Assembly (NCBI GenBank): GCA_012840015.1
Contig: DUMF01000010.1
Span: forward strand, 46,265 to 110,264
DNA length: 64,000 nt
Source: Bacillota bacterium
Lineage (GTDB): Bacteria > Bacillota > Sulfobacillia > DUMF01
Direction: 5' to 3'
Every line of letters starts with the position of its first letter. Within the stretch, counting starts at the first letter, position 1. The translations under genes were made by a program, and so were the position numbers. The notes under the pieces were generated by a model, which ran no database searches, was not told the origin of the DNA, and saw only the letters and a list, made by a program, of their open reading frames with translations. Below are positions 1-8,204 of this stretch, one piece after another.

Positions 1-972
1 TTCTTGCACTTCGGTCACGAGGGCTAGATAATCCTTCATTTCACTGACCCGACGCTTAGTAGCTCTGACTTCGGTGATATCTCGAGCTATCCCGTACTGC
101 CCGATGAACTGTCCTCCTGCGTAACTAAGAGCTGCTCTCACATCGAGTATCACTGACCGCCCGTCTTTTGCACGGGCCTCCCACTCATATCCTGCTGTAC
201 TCCGTGCAGACCGGCGGCACTCCTCTAGCACTTGCATAGTAGCCTGCCAGCTTTCCTGCGTAACGATTTCGCTGAAATACTTGCCCAGGAGTTCCTCCGG
301 CAAGTACCCCAGCGTCTCGTAAATGCGGGAGTTCAAAAATGTAAACCGGCCTACCCTATCCAAACTGAACACCACATCTAGAACGTTCTCAGTCATGGTC
401 CTGTATTTAGCTTCGGAAAGCTCCAGTTCATGGAATAGGCGCGCTTTGGCGATCACGACGGCAGCCTGGTCCGCAGCCGCAATCAGCAGCCGCTCCCTCG
501 ACTTGTCCAGCCAGTTCGTTTTTGTGGTCCTCACGCCTAGAACTATTAAGCCAACCACACCGTCATCGGAACGCATGGGCACCGCAGCAAGCTCAGATAA
601 GCCTGAAAAATCGATGATATCGCTGCCTGTCTTGCTACAGTCTACCCGCAGCACGCTACCATGCGCCTCTAGGCAACGAGCGAATAGACTCTGAGGGCCC
701 ATTCTCAAAGTGATCTTTTCAGATACTAGAGGCACGTCCTTGCGTCTGGATGCCATTGCCTCGAGGGTGACGCTCTTGAACCCCTCACTGCAAAGGAAGA
801 TGGCAACCGTGTCTGCACCGAAGACGCTCAAAAAATAACGCGCAACCCTGTTCAGCAGCTGCTCCAAGGTGGGTTTCCCCGAAGAGGTTATCCGGGCCAA
901 CCCGAGCAACACGCTTTCCGCACCTAGCTGCCAGTACTTCGAACTACTTTTCTTTTCGTTCAGGTCCTCCAC
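1..972 (-). CDS. GAF-PAS sensor protein, probably a histidine kinase (partial)
   Basis: The reading frame is open from a GTG at 972 to the left edge, so the C-terminus is missing. The visible 324 residues hold a GAF-like domain (about residues 25-185) and then a PAS domain (about 200-320) that ends with the usual PAS/PAC phrase for a domain followed by a signalling linker. No transmembrane segment is seen, so the sensor is probably cytosolic. The start overlaps the end of the response regulator gene by 29 bases, and the two are very likely a co-translated two-component pair. A kinase core (DHp and ATPase) is expected beyond the edge but is not visible; a diguanylate cyclase or other output cannot be excluded. 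Confidence 0.75.
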   Translation of the reverse strand, partial: MEDLNEKKSSSKYWQLGAESVLLGLARITSSGKPTLEQLLNRVARYFLSVFGADTVAIFLCSEGFKSVTLEAMASRRKDVPLVSEKITLRMGPQSLFARCLEAHGSVLRVDCSKTGSDIIDFSGLSELAAVPMRSDDGVVGLIVLGVRTTKTNWLDKSRERLLIAAADQAAVVIAKARLFHELELSEAKYRTMTENVLDVVFSLDRVGRFTFLNSRIYETLGYLPEELLGKYFSEIVTQESWQATMQVLEECRRSARSTAGYEWEARAKDGRSVILDVRAALSYAGGQFIGQYGIARDITEVRATKRRVSEMKDYLALVTEVQE

Positions 973-1639
973 CTATATCTATCCAACCCTTCTGAGCCGC
1001 CTTGATGACGGCCTCCGTTCTCGAATCTACATCCAGCTTGCTGAAGATGTTGTAAAGGTGTACCTGTACCGTCCTGGCACTTATACCCAGCTGGCTGGCG
1101 ATCTCCTTATTTCCCAGGCCGCTTGCTACCAGCCGCAGCACCTGAACTTCACGCGTGCTGAGCCGCACCTGGGGTTCCTCCCTGGAAGCTCCCCGATTCA
1201 AGGCGCGCTTCACTACTTTGGCAGTTATGACTTTATCGAGCACGGTCTCGCCTCTGGCCACTGCTCGAATGGCCGAGACCAGTTCCGAACCGCTTGCGCT
1301 CTTCAGCAAATACCCAGCCACACCCGCATCCAACAGCGCAAACACGTAAGGATCGTCATCGTACGCGGTGAGGGCCAGCACTGCAACCCCGGGGCAAGCC
1401 TGTTTGATCTTAGCCGTGGCCTCGATGCCGTTCATCCCAGGCATCGAGACGTCCATCGTGACGACCTTGGGTAGCAAGGAAGCCGCCAGGCGTACGGCCT
1501 CTTCTCCGTCGGCGGCTTCACCAACAACCTTTATGTCCGATTCTTGTTCGAGCAACTCCCTGGTGCCTTCCCTAACCAGGGCATGATCGTCCACCAACAA
1601 AACTGTTATCGGTTTAGTCCATTCCTGCACAGGCCTCAC
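944..1639 (-). CDS. NarL/FixJ-family response regulator
   Basis: A 231-residue two-domain regulator. The receiver domain shows the acidic pair D17-D18 ([10 protein letters not shown]), the phospho-acceptor D63 ([10 protein letters not shown]) and a conserved Lys in YLLKSA. The C-terminal LuxR-type helix-turn-helix contains [22 protein letters not shown] and the recognition helix region around [10 protein letters not shown]. The GTG start overlaps the stop of the upstream FMN-binding gene (GTGA), and its 3' end overlaps the sensor gene, so three genes form one tight operon. It probably controls expression of the adjacent flavoprotein or of redox genes elsewhere; that target is inference. Confidence 0.93.
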   Translation of the reverse strand: MRPVQEWTKPITVLLVDDHALVREGTRELLEQESDIKVVGEAADGEEAVRLAASLLPKVVTMDVSMPGMNGIEATAKIKQACPGVAVLALTAYDDDPYVFALLDAGVAGYLLKSASGSELVSAIRAVARGETVLDKVITAKVVKRALNRGASREEPQVRLSTREVQVLRLVASGLGNKEIASQLGISARTVQVHLYNIFSKLDVDSRTEAVIKAAQKGWIDIGGGPERKEK

Positions 1640-2460
1640 TTACCCTGCAGCGCATTTTTAACCGCTTCCATTATGCCCTTGGAAGTGAAAGTGGCTCCGG
1701 TCACCGCATCTACGGACGTCGACTGTTTAGCGATTATTGCCTCAGGTATCCTGCTTAAAGCCGGGTCAGATATTATCGGGGTCTCCTTATGCTCCAGGAT
1801 TTTCACTTCGGTAATCTTACCGCCCTTGACAGTTACGCTCACCTTAATGCTGCCGTTCATCCCCTGGCCTTCCCCTTCATATGTCCCGTCTTTGGGAACC
1901 CCGGCAATCGGAGCTGCCTTCCCGGGGCCGATACCCAACACGCCCTGCAACTCAGTTAGAGCAGCCTTCACGGCCGCTGTAAATGCCCTGGACGAAATCG
2001 TAGCGCCTGAGATAGCGTTAATGTCCTTGCCCACGCTAACGGCATCTTGAGCGGTCTTGCCGATAAACTGATCCTGGAAAGCCTTGCTATCGACACGTGC
2101 ACCCAAGCCCGGGGTTTCGGAATGGCTCACTACTTTTACGCCGGTGAGCTTACCTTCGTTGTCTGTCCCAACCACTATAACCATAGGCTGCGAGCCATAT
2201 CCTCTCGCTTCGGTAACGGCGGCCGCTCCCACCTGCTTACCGCCTTTTATGGCCTTGTAATACGTTTTCCCGCCCGACTGGACCTTTTCAAACGTCTCAG
2301 CCTCAGGTACCACCGTTCTCAGCGAAGCGTTAAACTCCTCTACAGCTCTCTTTTCGATAACCGGCCGGGTAACCCCGTACACCCACGCAAGGCTCCCCGC
2401 CGCAATCCCGCACACCAATGCGAGTGTTATGGCAAGCTTCGTAGTTTCTCGCACGGCCAC
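1636..2460 (-). CDS. Membrane-anchored protein with two FMN-binding domains (RnfG/NqrC-like)
   Basis: A 274-residue protein with one N-terminal membrane segment (about residues 9-30) and two FMN_bind domains outside the membrane. The first is RnfG-like, with SETPGLGARV near residue 114 and the flavinylation motif SGATIS at 151-156. The second carries TGATFT at 254-259. In this family the last Thr/Ser of the motif is covalently loaded with FMN by ApbE, so two flavins are expected. No rnf/nqr partners or apbE gene are in the window. The gene leads an operon with a two-component system and may act with the FAD lipoprotein at 11540-13012 in extracytosolic electron transfer; that link is inference. 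Confidence 0.88.
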   Translation of the reverse strand: MAVRETTKLAITLALVCGIAAGSLAWVYGVTRPVIEKRAVEEFNASLRTVVPEAETFEKVQSGGKTYYKAIKGGKQVGAAAVTEARGYGSQPMVIVVGTDNEGKLTGVKVVSHSETPGLGARVDSKAFQDQFIGKTAQDAVSVGKDINAISGATISSRAFTAAVKAALTELQGVLGIGPGKAAPIAGVPKDGTYEGEGQGMNGSIKVSVTVKGGKITEVKILEHKETPIISDPALSRIPEAIIAKQSTSVDAVTGATFTSKGIMEAVKNALQGK

Positions 2461-2563
2461 CCCCCCATTCCATCCGACTTATTATAACTCACCGTTGCTA
2501 GGATTTTAGAGTTTCGTCGTCATAATGCGCCAGCCCCGGGTAAAACGTTGAACCAAAAGTGGG

Positions 2564-2962
2564 TTATAGTATCGCTACATTGATCTGCGCTTTCCAGAAC
2601 ACCTTTGAGCCTACATCCAAAGACCCGCCCAGTGCACGCCCGTCCTTATCCGTTACAGCAATATGAACGTGCACTTTACCGTGTACTGTATCGCCCTTGA
2701 CGGCAACTTCCCCGATCGTTCCCGTAATAGCTACCATTTCATAGGGCCCGGTCCCTTTGGTGGATGCCATAGGGGGAGGGAAATTTCCTCCAACAGGATT
2801 CTTGACAGAGAGCGTGGAAAGTGAGCCGAAACCCGATAATATGAGGCCGTTTGAGACTCCGCGCTCTTCAGCCATCGTCTTCAAACCCTCTAGCAGGTCC
2901 TCACCTGCATCGAGCAGCCAAACCTCCATGCCTTTTACCTTTAACGGAACAGCATGCCCCAT
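2564..2962 (-). CDS. PPC/DUF296-domain protein
   Basis: A 132-residue single-domain protein of the PPC (plant and prokaryote conserved, DUF296) family. The core shows GLILSGFGSLS, a G-x-F-P/PPP segment, and the histidine pair in GKVHVHIAV that in this family sits in a metal-binding pocket of a trimer. In plants the domain partners an AT-hook; the bacterial stand-alone forms have no established function. A second paralogue lies at 6105-6575 within the enolase-superfamily gene cluster, which hints at a metabolic rather than a DNA-binding role. The ATG follows a purine-rich GGGG stretch. Confidence 0.85.
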   Translation of the reverse strand: MGHAVPLKVKGMEVWLLDAGEDLLEGLKTMAEERGVSNGLILSGFGSLSTLSVKNPVGGNFPPPMASTKGTGPYEMVAITGTIGEVAVKGDTVHGKVHVHIAVTDKDGRALGGSLDVGSKVFWKAQINVAIL

Positions 2963-3088
2963 AACAAGCCCCCCGTTGAATGAGTTGTCGCGTGCATACG
3001 GGTGAGATGTGGCTAATATCTTTTAATCAAGGTTGCTTCGGGCCCTGGAGCTGCAAACACGGCGCCGACGGGCCACGATTCTACATCC

Positions 3089-3814
3089 ATGATAATTATA
3101 ATCGACCTTGACGCCCTACGCAGAAGGCTCCACAACCTCTTGTGGCTAGTCGTGAGCGCGCTCACGTTAAGCCTCGCACTCGTGCGGCCATTTCTAACTG
3201 TCTGGGTGACCAGCTTGCAGGACCAGCCCATTCGTCGAGGCAATCCCGACCGGCCATATGTAGCACTTATGTTCAATGTGGACTGGGGTAATGAGTATGT
3301 GCCCCAACTCTTGGAGATCTTAAGACAAAGCCACGCCAAAGCCACGTTCTTTGTCACGGGAAGATGGGCTGGGGAAAACCCCGACCTTCTGAGGCTGATC
3401 GCCAAGAACGAGCAGGAAATCGCCACTCACGGGCAGGAGCACCTGCTTCCGTCAAAACTACCTGACCAGGAAGTCGACTGGCTTATTCGTGAGGGAATCG
3501 CCACCCTGCGAGACATCCTGGGGAGAGAACCTGCTCTTCTTTTCTCGCCTCCTTCCGGTGACTGGGATGAACGAACTATAAGGGCCGCCAGTCGTTATGG
3601 CTGCAAGACTATCCTTTGGACCGTCGACACCGTAGACTGGCGGTGCCCCTCACCCGACAAAATCGTGGCCAGAGCCACCGAGTCCGTCAAGCCTGGTTCC
3701 TTAATTCTTATGCACCCGACCGCCCCCACGGTACTCGCCTTACCCAAGATCATAGAGCTGCTACGCCGCGCAGGGTTGGAACCCACCACCGTTTCCCAGG
3801 CCATCGGAGCGTAG
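3089..3814 (+). CDS. Polysaccharide deacetylase, YlxY/PdaB-like
   Basis: A 241-residue protein with an N-terminal membrane anchor (about residues 14-40) and a NodB-type carbohydrate esterase 4 domain. Motif 1 is ALMFNVDWGNE, the FNVDWG variant seen in sporulation-linked YlxY/PdaB deacetylases. Motif 2 is THGQEH (metal-binding His pair), and motif 3 is FSPPSGDW, with the usual Arg replaced. The family removes acetyl groups from peptidoglycan amino sugars outside the membrane. The gene is alone on the plus strand, convergent with the enolase-family gene 7 bases downstream. No strong ribosome site is visible at the chosen ATG, so the start is less certain. Confidence 0.85.
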   Translation: MIIIIDLDALRRRLHNLLWLVVSALTLSLALVRPFLTVWVTSLQDQPIRRGNPDRPYVALMFNVDWGNEYVPQLLEILRQSHAKATFFVTGRWAGENPDLLRLIAKNEQEIATHGQEHLLPSKLPDQEVDWLIREGIATLRDILGREPALLFSPPSGDWDERTIRAASRYGCKTILWTVDTVDWRCPSPDKIVARATESVKPGSLILMHPTAPTVLALPKIIELLRRAGLEPTTVSQAIGA

Positions 3815-3821
3815 CCCGTTC

Positions 3822-4937
3822 TCAAGCCACCCGGAACTGTTCTACGATCTTCTCGTTCAATTCGATGCCAAGCCCGGGCCCCTCAGGCACCCGCACGTAT
3901 CCATCAACGCACTCGATGGGGTCCTTCGCTACGAAGCGTCTCAGAGGAGTTGGCCATACGCAGAACTCCAAGTACGGTATTTCGGGTTGACTCACAATAA
4001 AATGTAGTGTACTCGCCACGAGGATATCAGTACTCCAACAATGGGGAATGCACAGAGCCCCTTTGGCACTGGCCAGAGATGCTATTTTCTTGGCCTCGGT
4101 GAAACCGCCGACCCGGGAAATATCTGGTTGGATCACGTCTACTTTGCCCCGCTCAATCAAATCGCGAAAACCAAAATAAGTAGTTTCCTTTTCCCCTGTG
4201 GCTATCCTTATATCGACCCTGCTGCTGAGCTCGGCAAAGCCGTCAAGGTCGTCTGGGCTAAGAGGTTCTTCAAGAAAGTATATGTTTAGCTCTTCCAAGA
4301 GCCGGGCGAGTTCGAAGGCTTTACGCCTGTCTCCGCCATACCCTATGTCCACCATGAGATCGACATCATCGCCCACCGCTTTGCGGCATGCCTTCATGAA
4401 CCGGTAATCCTGTTCTACTGAATGGCCAAGCGGCCCCCATCCCACCTTCACCGCCTTGAACCCCTTCTCAACCCATCTGATGACCTCTTTTACGGCTTCC
4501 TCTTCAGCTTCCGGCATGAGGGTGCTCGCGTAGGCCTTTACCTTATCCCTGAACTTTCCGCCCAACAATTTATAGACAGGTATACCCAGAGCCTTCCCCA
4601 TAATATCGTAGAGCGCCATATCTATGGCACTCATGGCATGGATGACGACTCCCCTCCGCCCGTACACGGAAGTCTCGGAATACATCTTTTGCCAGATTCT
4701 CTCCACGTTGAAGGGGTCTTCCCCTAGTATGATACGGGCCAAGCCCCTGCTCCGGACATGGGAATCAGGGGCATCGATTATCGCCTTTATAACGAAAGGA
4801 GAGGTCTGGGATTCGCCAATCCCCACTATCCCTTCGTCGGTCTTCACTTTGACTATGCAGCAGTCTTGAGTCCCGTCACCGATTAGCCTGACCTCCGGCT
4901 GGCGCAGCACCATCGCTTCAACCTCTACGATTTTCAA
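3822..4937 (-). CDS. Enolase-superfamily enzyme (mandelate racemase/muconate lactonizing group), KxG variant
   Basis: A 371-residue enzyme with the MR/MLE capping domain (about 1-120) and barrel. Metal ligands appear as D197, E223/E224 and E249 (MVDIGYG, FLEEP, TGEK). A D272-H299 pair (QPDISRVGG, IPHCW) matches the His-Asp base of acid-sugar dehydratases. At the second-strand lysine pair, K164 is present but the second lysine is Gly (AVKVGWG), which argues against a two-base racemase and for a dehydratase or one-sided enolisation. It lies in tandem with a second superfamily member 21 bases upstream. Substrate unknown. Confidence 0.88.
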   Translation of the reverse strand: MKIVEVEAMVLRQPEVRLIGDGTQDCCIVKVKTDEGIVGIGESQTSPFVIKAIIDAPDSHVRSRGLARIILGEDPFNVERIWQKMYSETSVYGRRGVVIHAMSAIDMALYDIMGKALGIPVYKLLGGKFRDKVKAYASTLMPEAEEEAVKEVIRWVEKGFKAVKVGWGPLGHSVEQDYRFMKACRKAVGDDVDLMVDIGYGGDRRKAFELARLLEELNIYFLEEPLSPDDLDGFAELSSRVDIRIATGEKETTYFGFRDLIERGKVDVIQPDISRVGGFTEAKKIASLASAKGALCIPHCWSTDILVASTLHFIVSQPEIPYLEFCVWPTPLRRFVAKDPIECVDGYVRVPEGPGLGIELNEKIVEQFRVA

Positions 4938-4958
4938 AGCTTACACCTCCGGCTAGTC

Positions 4959-6083
4959 TCAGAATGCGGTACTACCCTTGTATGCGTAATGCTTTACCGC
5001 ATCTTCGTCCAATTCCAAACCGTGCCCCGGCCCATCGGGTGGACGGACGAATCCATCGGACGCCTTCACCGGGTTCTTAAGTAAGCGCTGAAAATTGAAT
5101 ACATCACTTTCGAGTTCGAAGTATTCTATGTACAATACCTCGGGTCTAGCAGCGCCAACCTGGACGTTGAGATCGTGCGTCCAGTGCGGAGCCAGAATCA
5201 AACCATATGTTGCGGCCACACCTGCCAGATTTAGCCATTCCGTGATGCCTCCCATCAGGGTAGGGTCGCCCTGAAGTATGCTGGCCGCCTTTCTGTCCAC
5301 GATCTCTCGGAAATCCCACCTGGTGAAATGATTCTCTCCGATAGCCACCGGCATCGGGACGTTTGCAGCCACCCTGGCACAACCGACCAAATCGTCGATC
5401 GCAACGGGCTCCTCCAGCCACCTAATCCGGTACTTTTCCAATTGCCGCGCTATGGCGATCGCGGTGTCAGGGTCCCAAACGTTGTTCGCATCTATCATGA
5501 GATCGGCCTCGTCACCGATAATCTTTCGTGCGAGCTCAATCCTTTTCAAGTCGAGGCTCAGTGACACCCCTCCTACTTTCATTTTGAATGCCTTGAAGCC
5601 CTTCTGTACGTATGTGCTGAACTCTTTCTCTAGATACCCCAGAAGCTCCGCATCAGTGCTGCAATTAACAGGATAATAGCCCCCACTGTAATACGCAGGT
5701 ACCTTATCTCTGAATCCGCCCAGCAATCGGTATATCGGCATGCCACACGCCCTACCGAGTAGGTCCCAAAGAGCGATGTCAATCGCAGCTATGGCCCGAC
5801 TCGAAATCCCACGCCGGTCCCACACAGCCATTGCCTTATACATCTTGTTCCACAAGCGGTTGATTGCGAACGGATCTTCTCCAATTAGTACTTCTCTCAA
5901 CAACTCCTCGATCGCAATGCTCACGAGGAGCGTCCCCCAGCAGTAGCCCCATCCCACAAGCCCCTCGTCTGTAAAGACAGTGGCTATTGTATAGTCCCTG
6001 TAGCTTACGGTCCTTGTGGCGAAACGCTTGGGCACTTTAAGGGGTATCCTCACCGTCACAACTCGAACATCAGAGATTTTCAT
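4959..6083 (-). CDS. Enolase-superfamily enzyme (mandelate racemase/muconate lactonizing group)
   Basis: About 374 residues from the ATG at 6083, which follows GAGGAGG at good spacing; a GTG 21 bases further upstream is possible but poorer. The full KxK motif is present (K167-M-K169), with metal ligands D198, E224/E225 and E250 and the D273-H300 dyad (QGDPTLMGG, APHWTHD). All catalytic positions of the mandelate racemase/dehydratase group are thus in place, unlike its downstream neighbour. It is probably co-transcribed with a PPC protein, an AbgT transporter and an amidohydrolase. It may be a sugar-acid or hydroxy-acid dehydratase, racemase or epimerase; the sequence does not decide. Confidence 0.9.
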   Translation of the reverse strand: MKISDVRVVTVRIPLKVPKRFATRTVSYRDYTIATVFTDEGLVGWGYCWGTLLVSIAIEELLREVLIGEDPFAINRLWNKMYKAMAVWDRRGISSRAIAAIDIALWDLLGRACGMPIYRLLGGFRDKVPAYYSGGYYPVNCSTDAELLGYLEKEFSTYVQKGFKAFKMKVGGVSLSLDLKRIELARKIIGDEADLMIDANNVWDPDTAIAIARQLEKYRIRWLEEPVAIDDLVGCARVAANVPMPVAIGENHFTRWDFREIVDRKAASILQGDPTLMGGITEWLNLAGVAATYGLILAPHWTHDLNVQVGAARPEVLYIEYFELESDVFNFQRLLKNPVKASDGFVRPPDGPGHGLELDEDAVKHYAYKGSTAF

Positions 6084-6104
6084 TGCGCGCCTCCTCGGTC
6101 TCAC

Positions 6105-6575
6105 TCAGCGGAAGAACAGCTCGAGTCCCTGGGTTTCAGGGTCTTTTAGCCTTAAGAGCTCTATCCCATCGAGCCTAGCGATAGCGATCTCGGCCGTAGA
6201 AAGCACTTCGCATCCCTCTACGAGATGTCCACCATAGGAACGCCCATTTTCGGCCCCCGACGATACGCAAATATGCGCGTGAACCCAAACCCTCCCCTCA
6301 AATGTAGAGATGTTGCCATTTAGAGAAAGCATCTCAAGAGGACTACCTTCGATCTTTACGAACTGCCTATCTGCATCAGTAATTGGAAAGTTCGGAAAGC
6401 GCGCGAGGTTTCTGAGCACCGCCTTCCGGAGACTGGCTGCTCCCCCCAGAATAAGGCCTGACCGAATCCCGTGTTGCTCCACTATCATTCGGATGGAATT
6501 GTAAACATCACTTCCGGGGGCCAACCTCGCGACGATGACCTCACCTAGCCTTCCTGTTCCCGACCTCATTTTCAT
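6105..6575 (-). CDS. PPC/DUF296-domain protein, second copy
   Basis: A 156-residue PPC-family protein. The ATG at 6575 is preferred because GGGAGGGG lies just upstream; a longer frame to 6623 has no such site. It has GLILGGAASLR, an F-P-x-F-P segment and the histidine pair in VWVHAHICV, plus a C-terminal extension of about 20 residues absent from the 2564-2962 copy. It is 21 bases upstream of the enolase-family gene and downstream of the AbgT gene, all on one strand. Its constant company with catabolic enzymes here suggests an enzyme or metabolite-binding protein. Function not established. Confidence 0.84.
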   Translation of the reverse strand: MKMRSGTGRLGEVIVARLAPGSDVYNSIRMIVEQHGIRSGLILGGAASLRKAVLRNLARFPNFPITDADRQFVKIEGSPLEMLSLNGNISTFEGRVWVHAHICVSSGAENGRSYGGHLVEGCEVLSTAEIAIARLDGIELLRLKDPETQGLELFFR

Positions 6576-6643
6576 GTATGTCCCCTCCCTTTTAAGAGGA
6601 GCCCGACACCGGGCTCCTCTCAAGTGCGTTAAAAACCATGGCC

Positions 6644-8185
6644 TTACGGAAGGTAAACAGGCCCCCCGGGTCCGAGAGGTATTCCCAATGCGGTCCAGAT
6701 GAGGAAGAGGATTGTCCAGCCTATCAAGTTTGCGATCGAGTACGGCACAAGTGCTGCCAACATAGGGCCAACTTCCTCTCGGCCCGAGTAGCGTTTAACA
6801 TAGCCCAGCAGGATGGGGTAATAATTGAACAAAGGACTAATGCCGTTGGTCACAGAGTCACCTATCCTATATGCCATTGTGGTCGTGGCAGGATGGTACC
6901 CCAAGGCCATGAGCATCGGCACGAAAATCGGAGCAAATGCGAACCATTTCGTATTGGAGCTACCGATGAGCAGGTTTAGGAGCGTGGTAAAAAGGATGAA
7001 TACCGTCCACAACGGAGCCCCCGTGAAACCAACGCTCTTTAGGAACTCAGCTCCTTTCACGGCGAGAATCGTTGGAATGTTGGAGTAGTTGAATAGAGCG
7101 AGGAATTGGCCGACGATCAAGCACATCAGTATGAACGGTGCCATACTCTCAATCGCTTTGTAGATGTACTTTGGGGCATCGCCCTGCTTCTTAATAGTAC
7201 CGACTACCCGACCGTAAACGTAAGACGGAATGAAGAACAAGAACATCATGATGGCCACGAGCCCATCAATGAAGGGCGAAGGCATGATAGTACCGGTTTT
7301 CGGGTTGCGGAGAGGGGCATTGGGCGGGAGTAAGAGTATTAGAATGACTGCGATATATACGAGAGCCGCGATTCCCGCGTACTTGAGTCCTTTGGATTCC
7401 AACTCGGTTACCTGCCCCGACTTGTTGTCCAGTGCATCTTTGACGTAAGGTTCGTTCTGAAGTCTGGGTTCAACGTATTTGCGTGTCACAAAAGTAGCCG
7501 TAATAGCTGTGAGGATGGCAGCGGCAACATTGAAATACCAGTTGGCCACCACGGGTACAGCCACAGGTTTGAACGGTTTAGCCACTTGCTCCGCAAAACC
7601 TAGAAGCACTACGTCGTTGGTCGCAGATATGCCCAGGTTCGCCGCCCACGCGGTACAAGTCACCCCGTATCCTAGTGCGACCCCTATCAGCGGGTTCTTA
7701 TCCTGTGCTGCAAAGATTGAGGCGAATAAAGCTGGCAGAAGAACTATTGCTGGATCGCTGGCCGCATTGCCACATACCGCCACCAGGCAAGCCACCGGTA
7801 TAAACAGGTTGGCTGGAACGGCAAGAATGGTCTTTCTCATCAACGCGCCCAGAAGACCGGTCCCTTCGGCCAAACCTACACCCACCATCATCGAGAGAAT
7901 ATTGGTGAGGGGTAGGAAATCTCGGAAGTTCTTCACGAAATCCCTCGTCACAATGCGTAAACCTTCCGCAGAAATCAAAGGCATGGCTTGCACGACTTTA
8001 TTGTTAGAAGGGTTGACAGCAGAAACACCAAGGGCAGCCAAAATGTTTGAGATGATCAATAGAATTGCGATGATATACAGGAACAGCCAGAACGGGTGTG
8101 GCAGCTTGTTCCCCATCACTGCAATCCAGTCAAGCATCCCCATCCTTTTACGTGAGGGGCCTACTTGGTTTGGATGGTCGCTCAC
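6644..8185 (-). CDS. AbgT-family transporter
   Basis: A 513-residue polytopic membrane protein. The family signature VMGNKLPHPFWLF is near residue 27, followed by about a dozen hydrophobic segments. AbgT-family members (AbgT, MtrF, YdaH) are dimeric carriers that move p-aminobenzoyl-glutamate or export sulfonamides. The repeat-like motifs NAASDPAIVLLPAL and SSNTKWFAFAPIFVPM match the internal repeats of the family. It lies 19 bases downstream of an amidohydrolase gene and upstream of the PPC and enolase-family genes, which points to uptake of an amide-type substrate for the cluster. A close paralogue is at 61012-62556 in a similar pairing. Confidence 0.92.
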   Translation of the reverse strand: MSDHPNQVGPSRKRMGMLDWIAVMGNKLPHPFWLFLYIIAILLIISNILAALGVSAVNPSNNKVVQAMPLISAEGLRIVTRDFVKNFRDFLPLTNILSMMVGVGLAEGTGLLGALMRKTILAVPANLFIPVACLVAVCGNAASDPAIVLLPALFASIFAAQDKNPLIGVALGYGVTCTAWAANLGISATNDVVLLGFAEQVAKPFKPVAVPVVANWYFNVAAAILTAITATFVTRKYVEPRLQNEPYVKDALDNKSGQVTELESKGLKYAGIAALVYIAVILILLLPPNAPLRNPKTGTIMPSPFIDGLVAIMMFLFFIPSYVYGRVVGTIKKQGDAPKYIYKAIESMAPFILMCLIVGQFLALFNYSNIPTILAVKGAEFLKSVGFTGAPLWTVFILFTTLLNLLIGSSNTKWFAFAPIFVPMLMALGYHPATTTMAYRIGDSVTNGISPLFNYYPILLGYVKRYSGREEVGPMLAALVPYSIANLIGWTILFLIWTALGIPLGPGGPVYLP

Positions 8186-8204
8186 TAAAAATACCCCCCT
8201 GCTT

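Noticed and set aside
869..1474. Plus-strand 201-residue reading frame
   Set aside because: Antisense to the response regulator and sensor genes, which carry clear domains.
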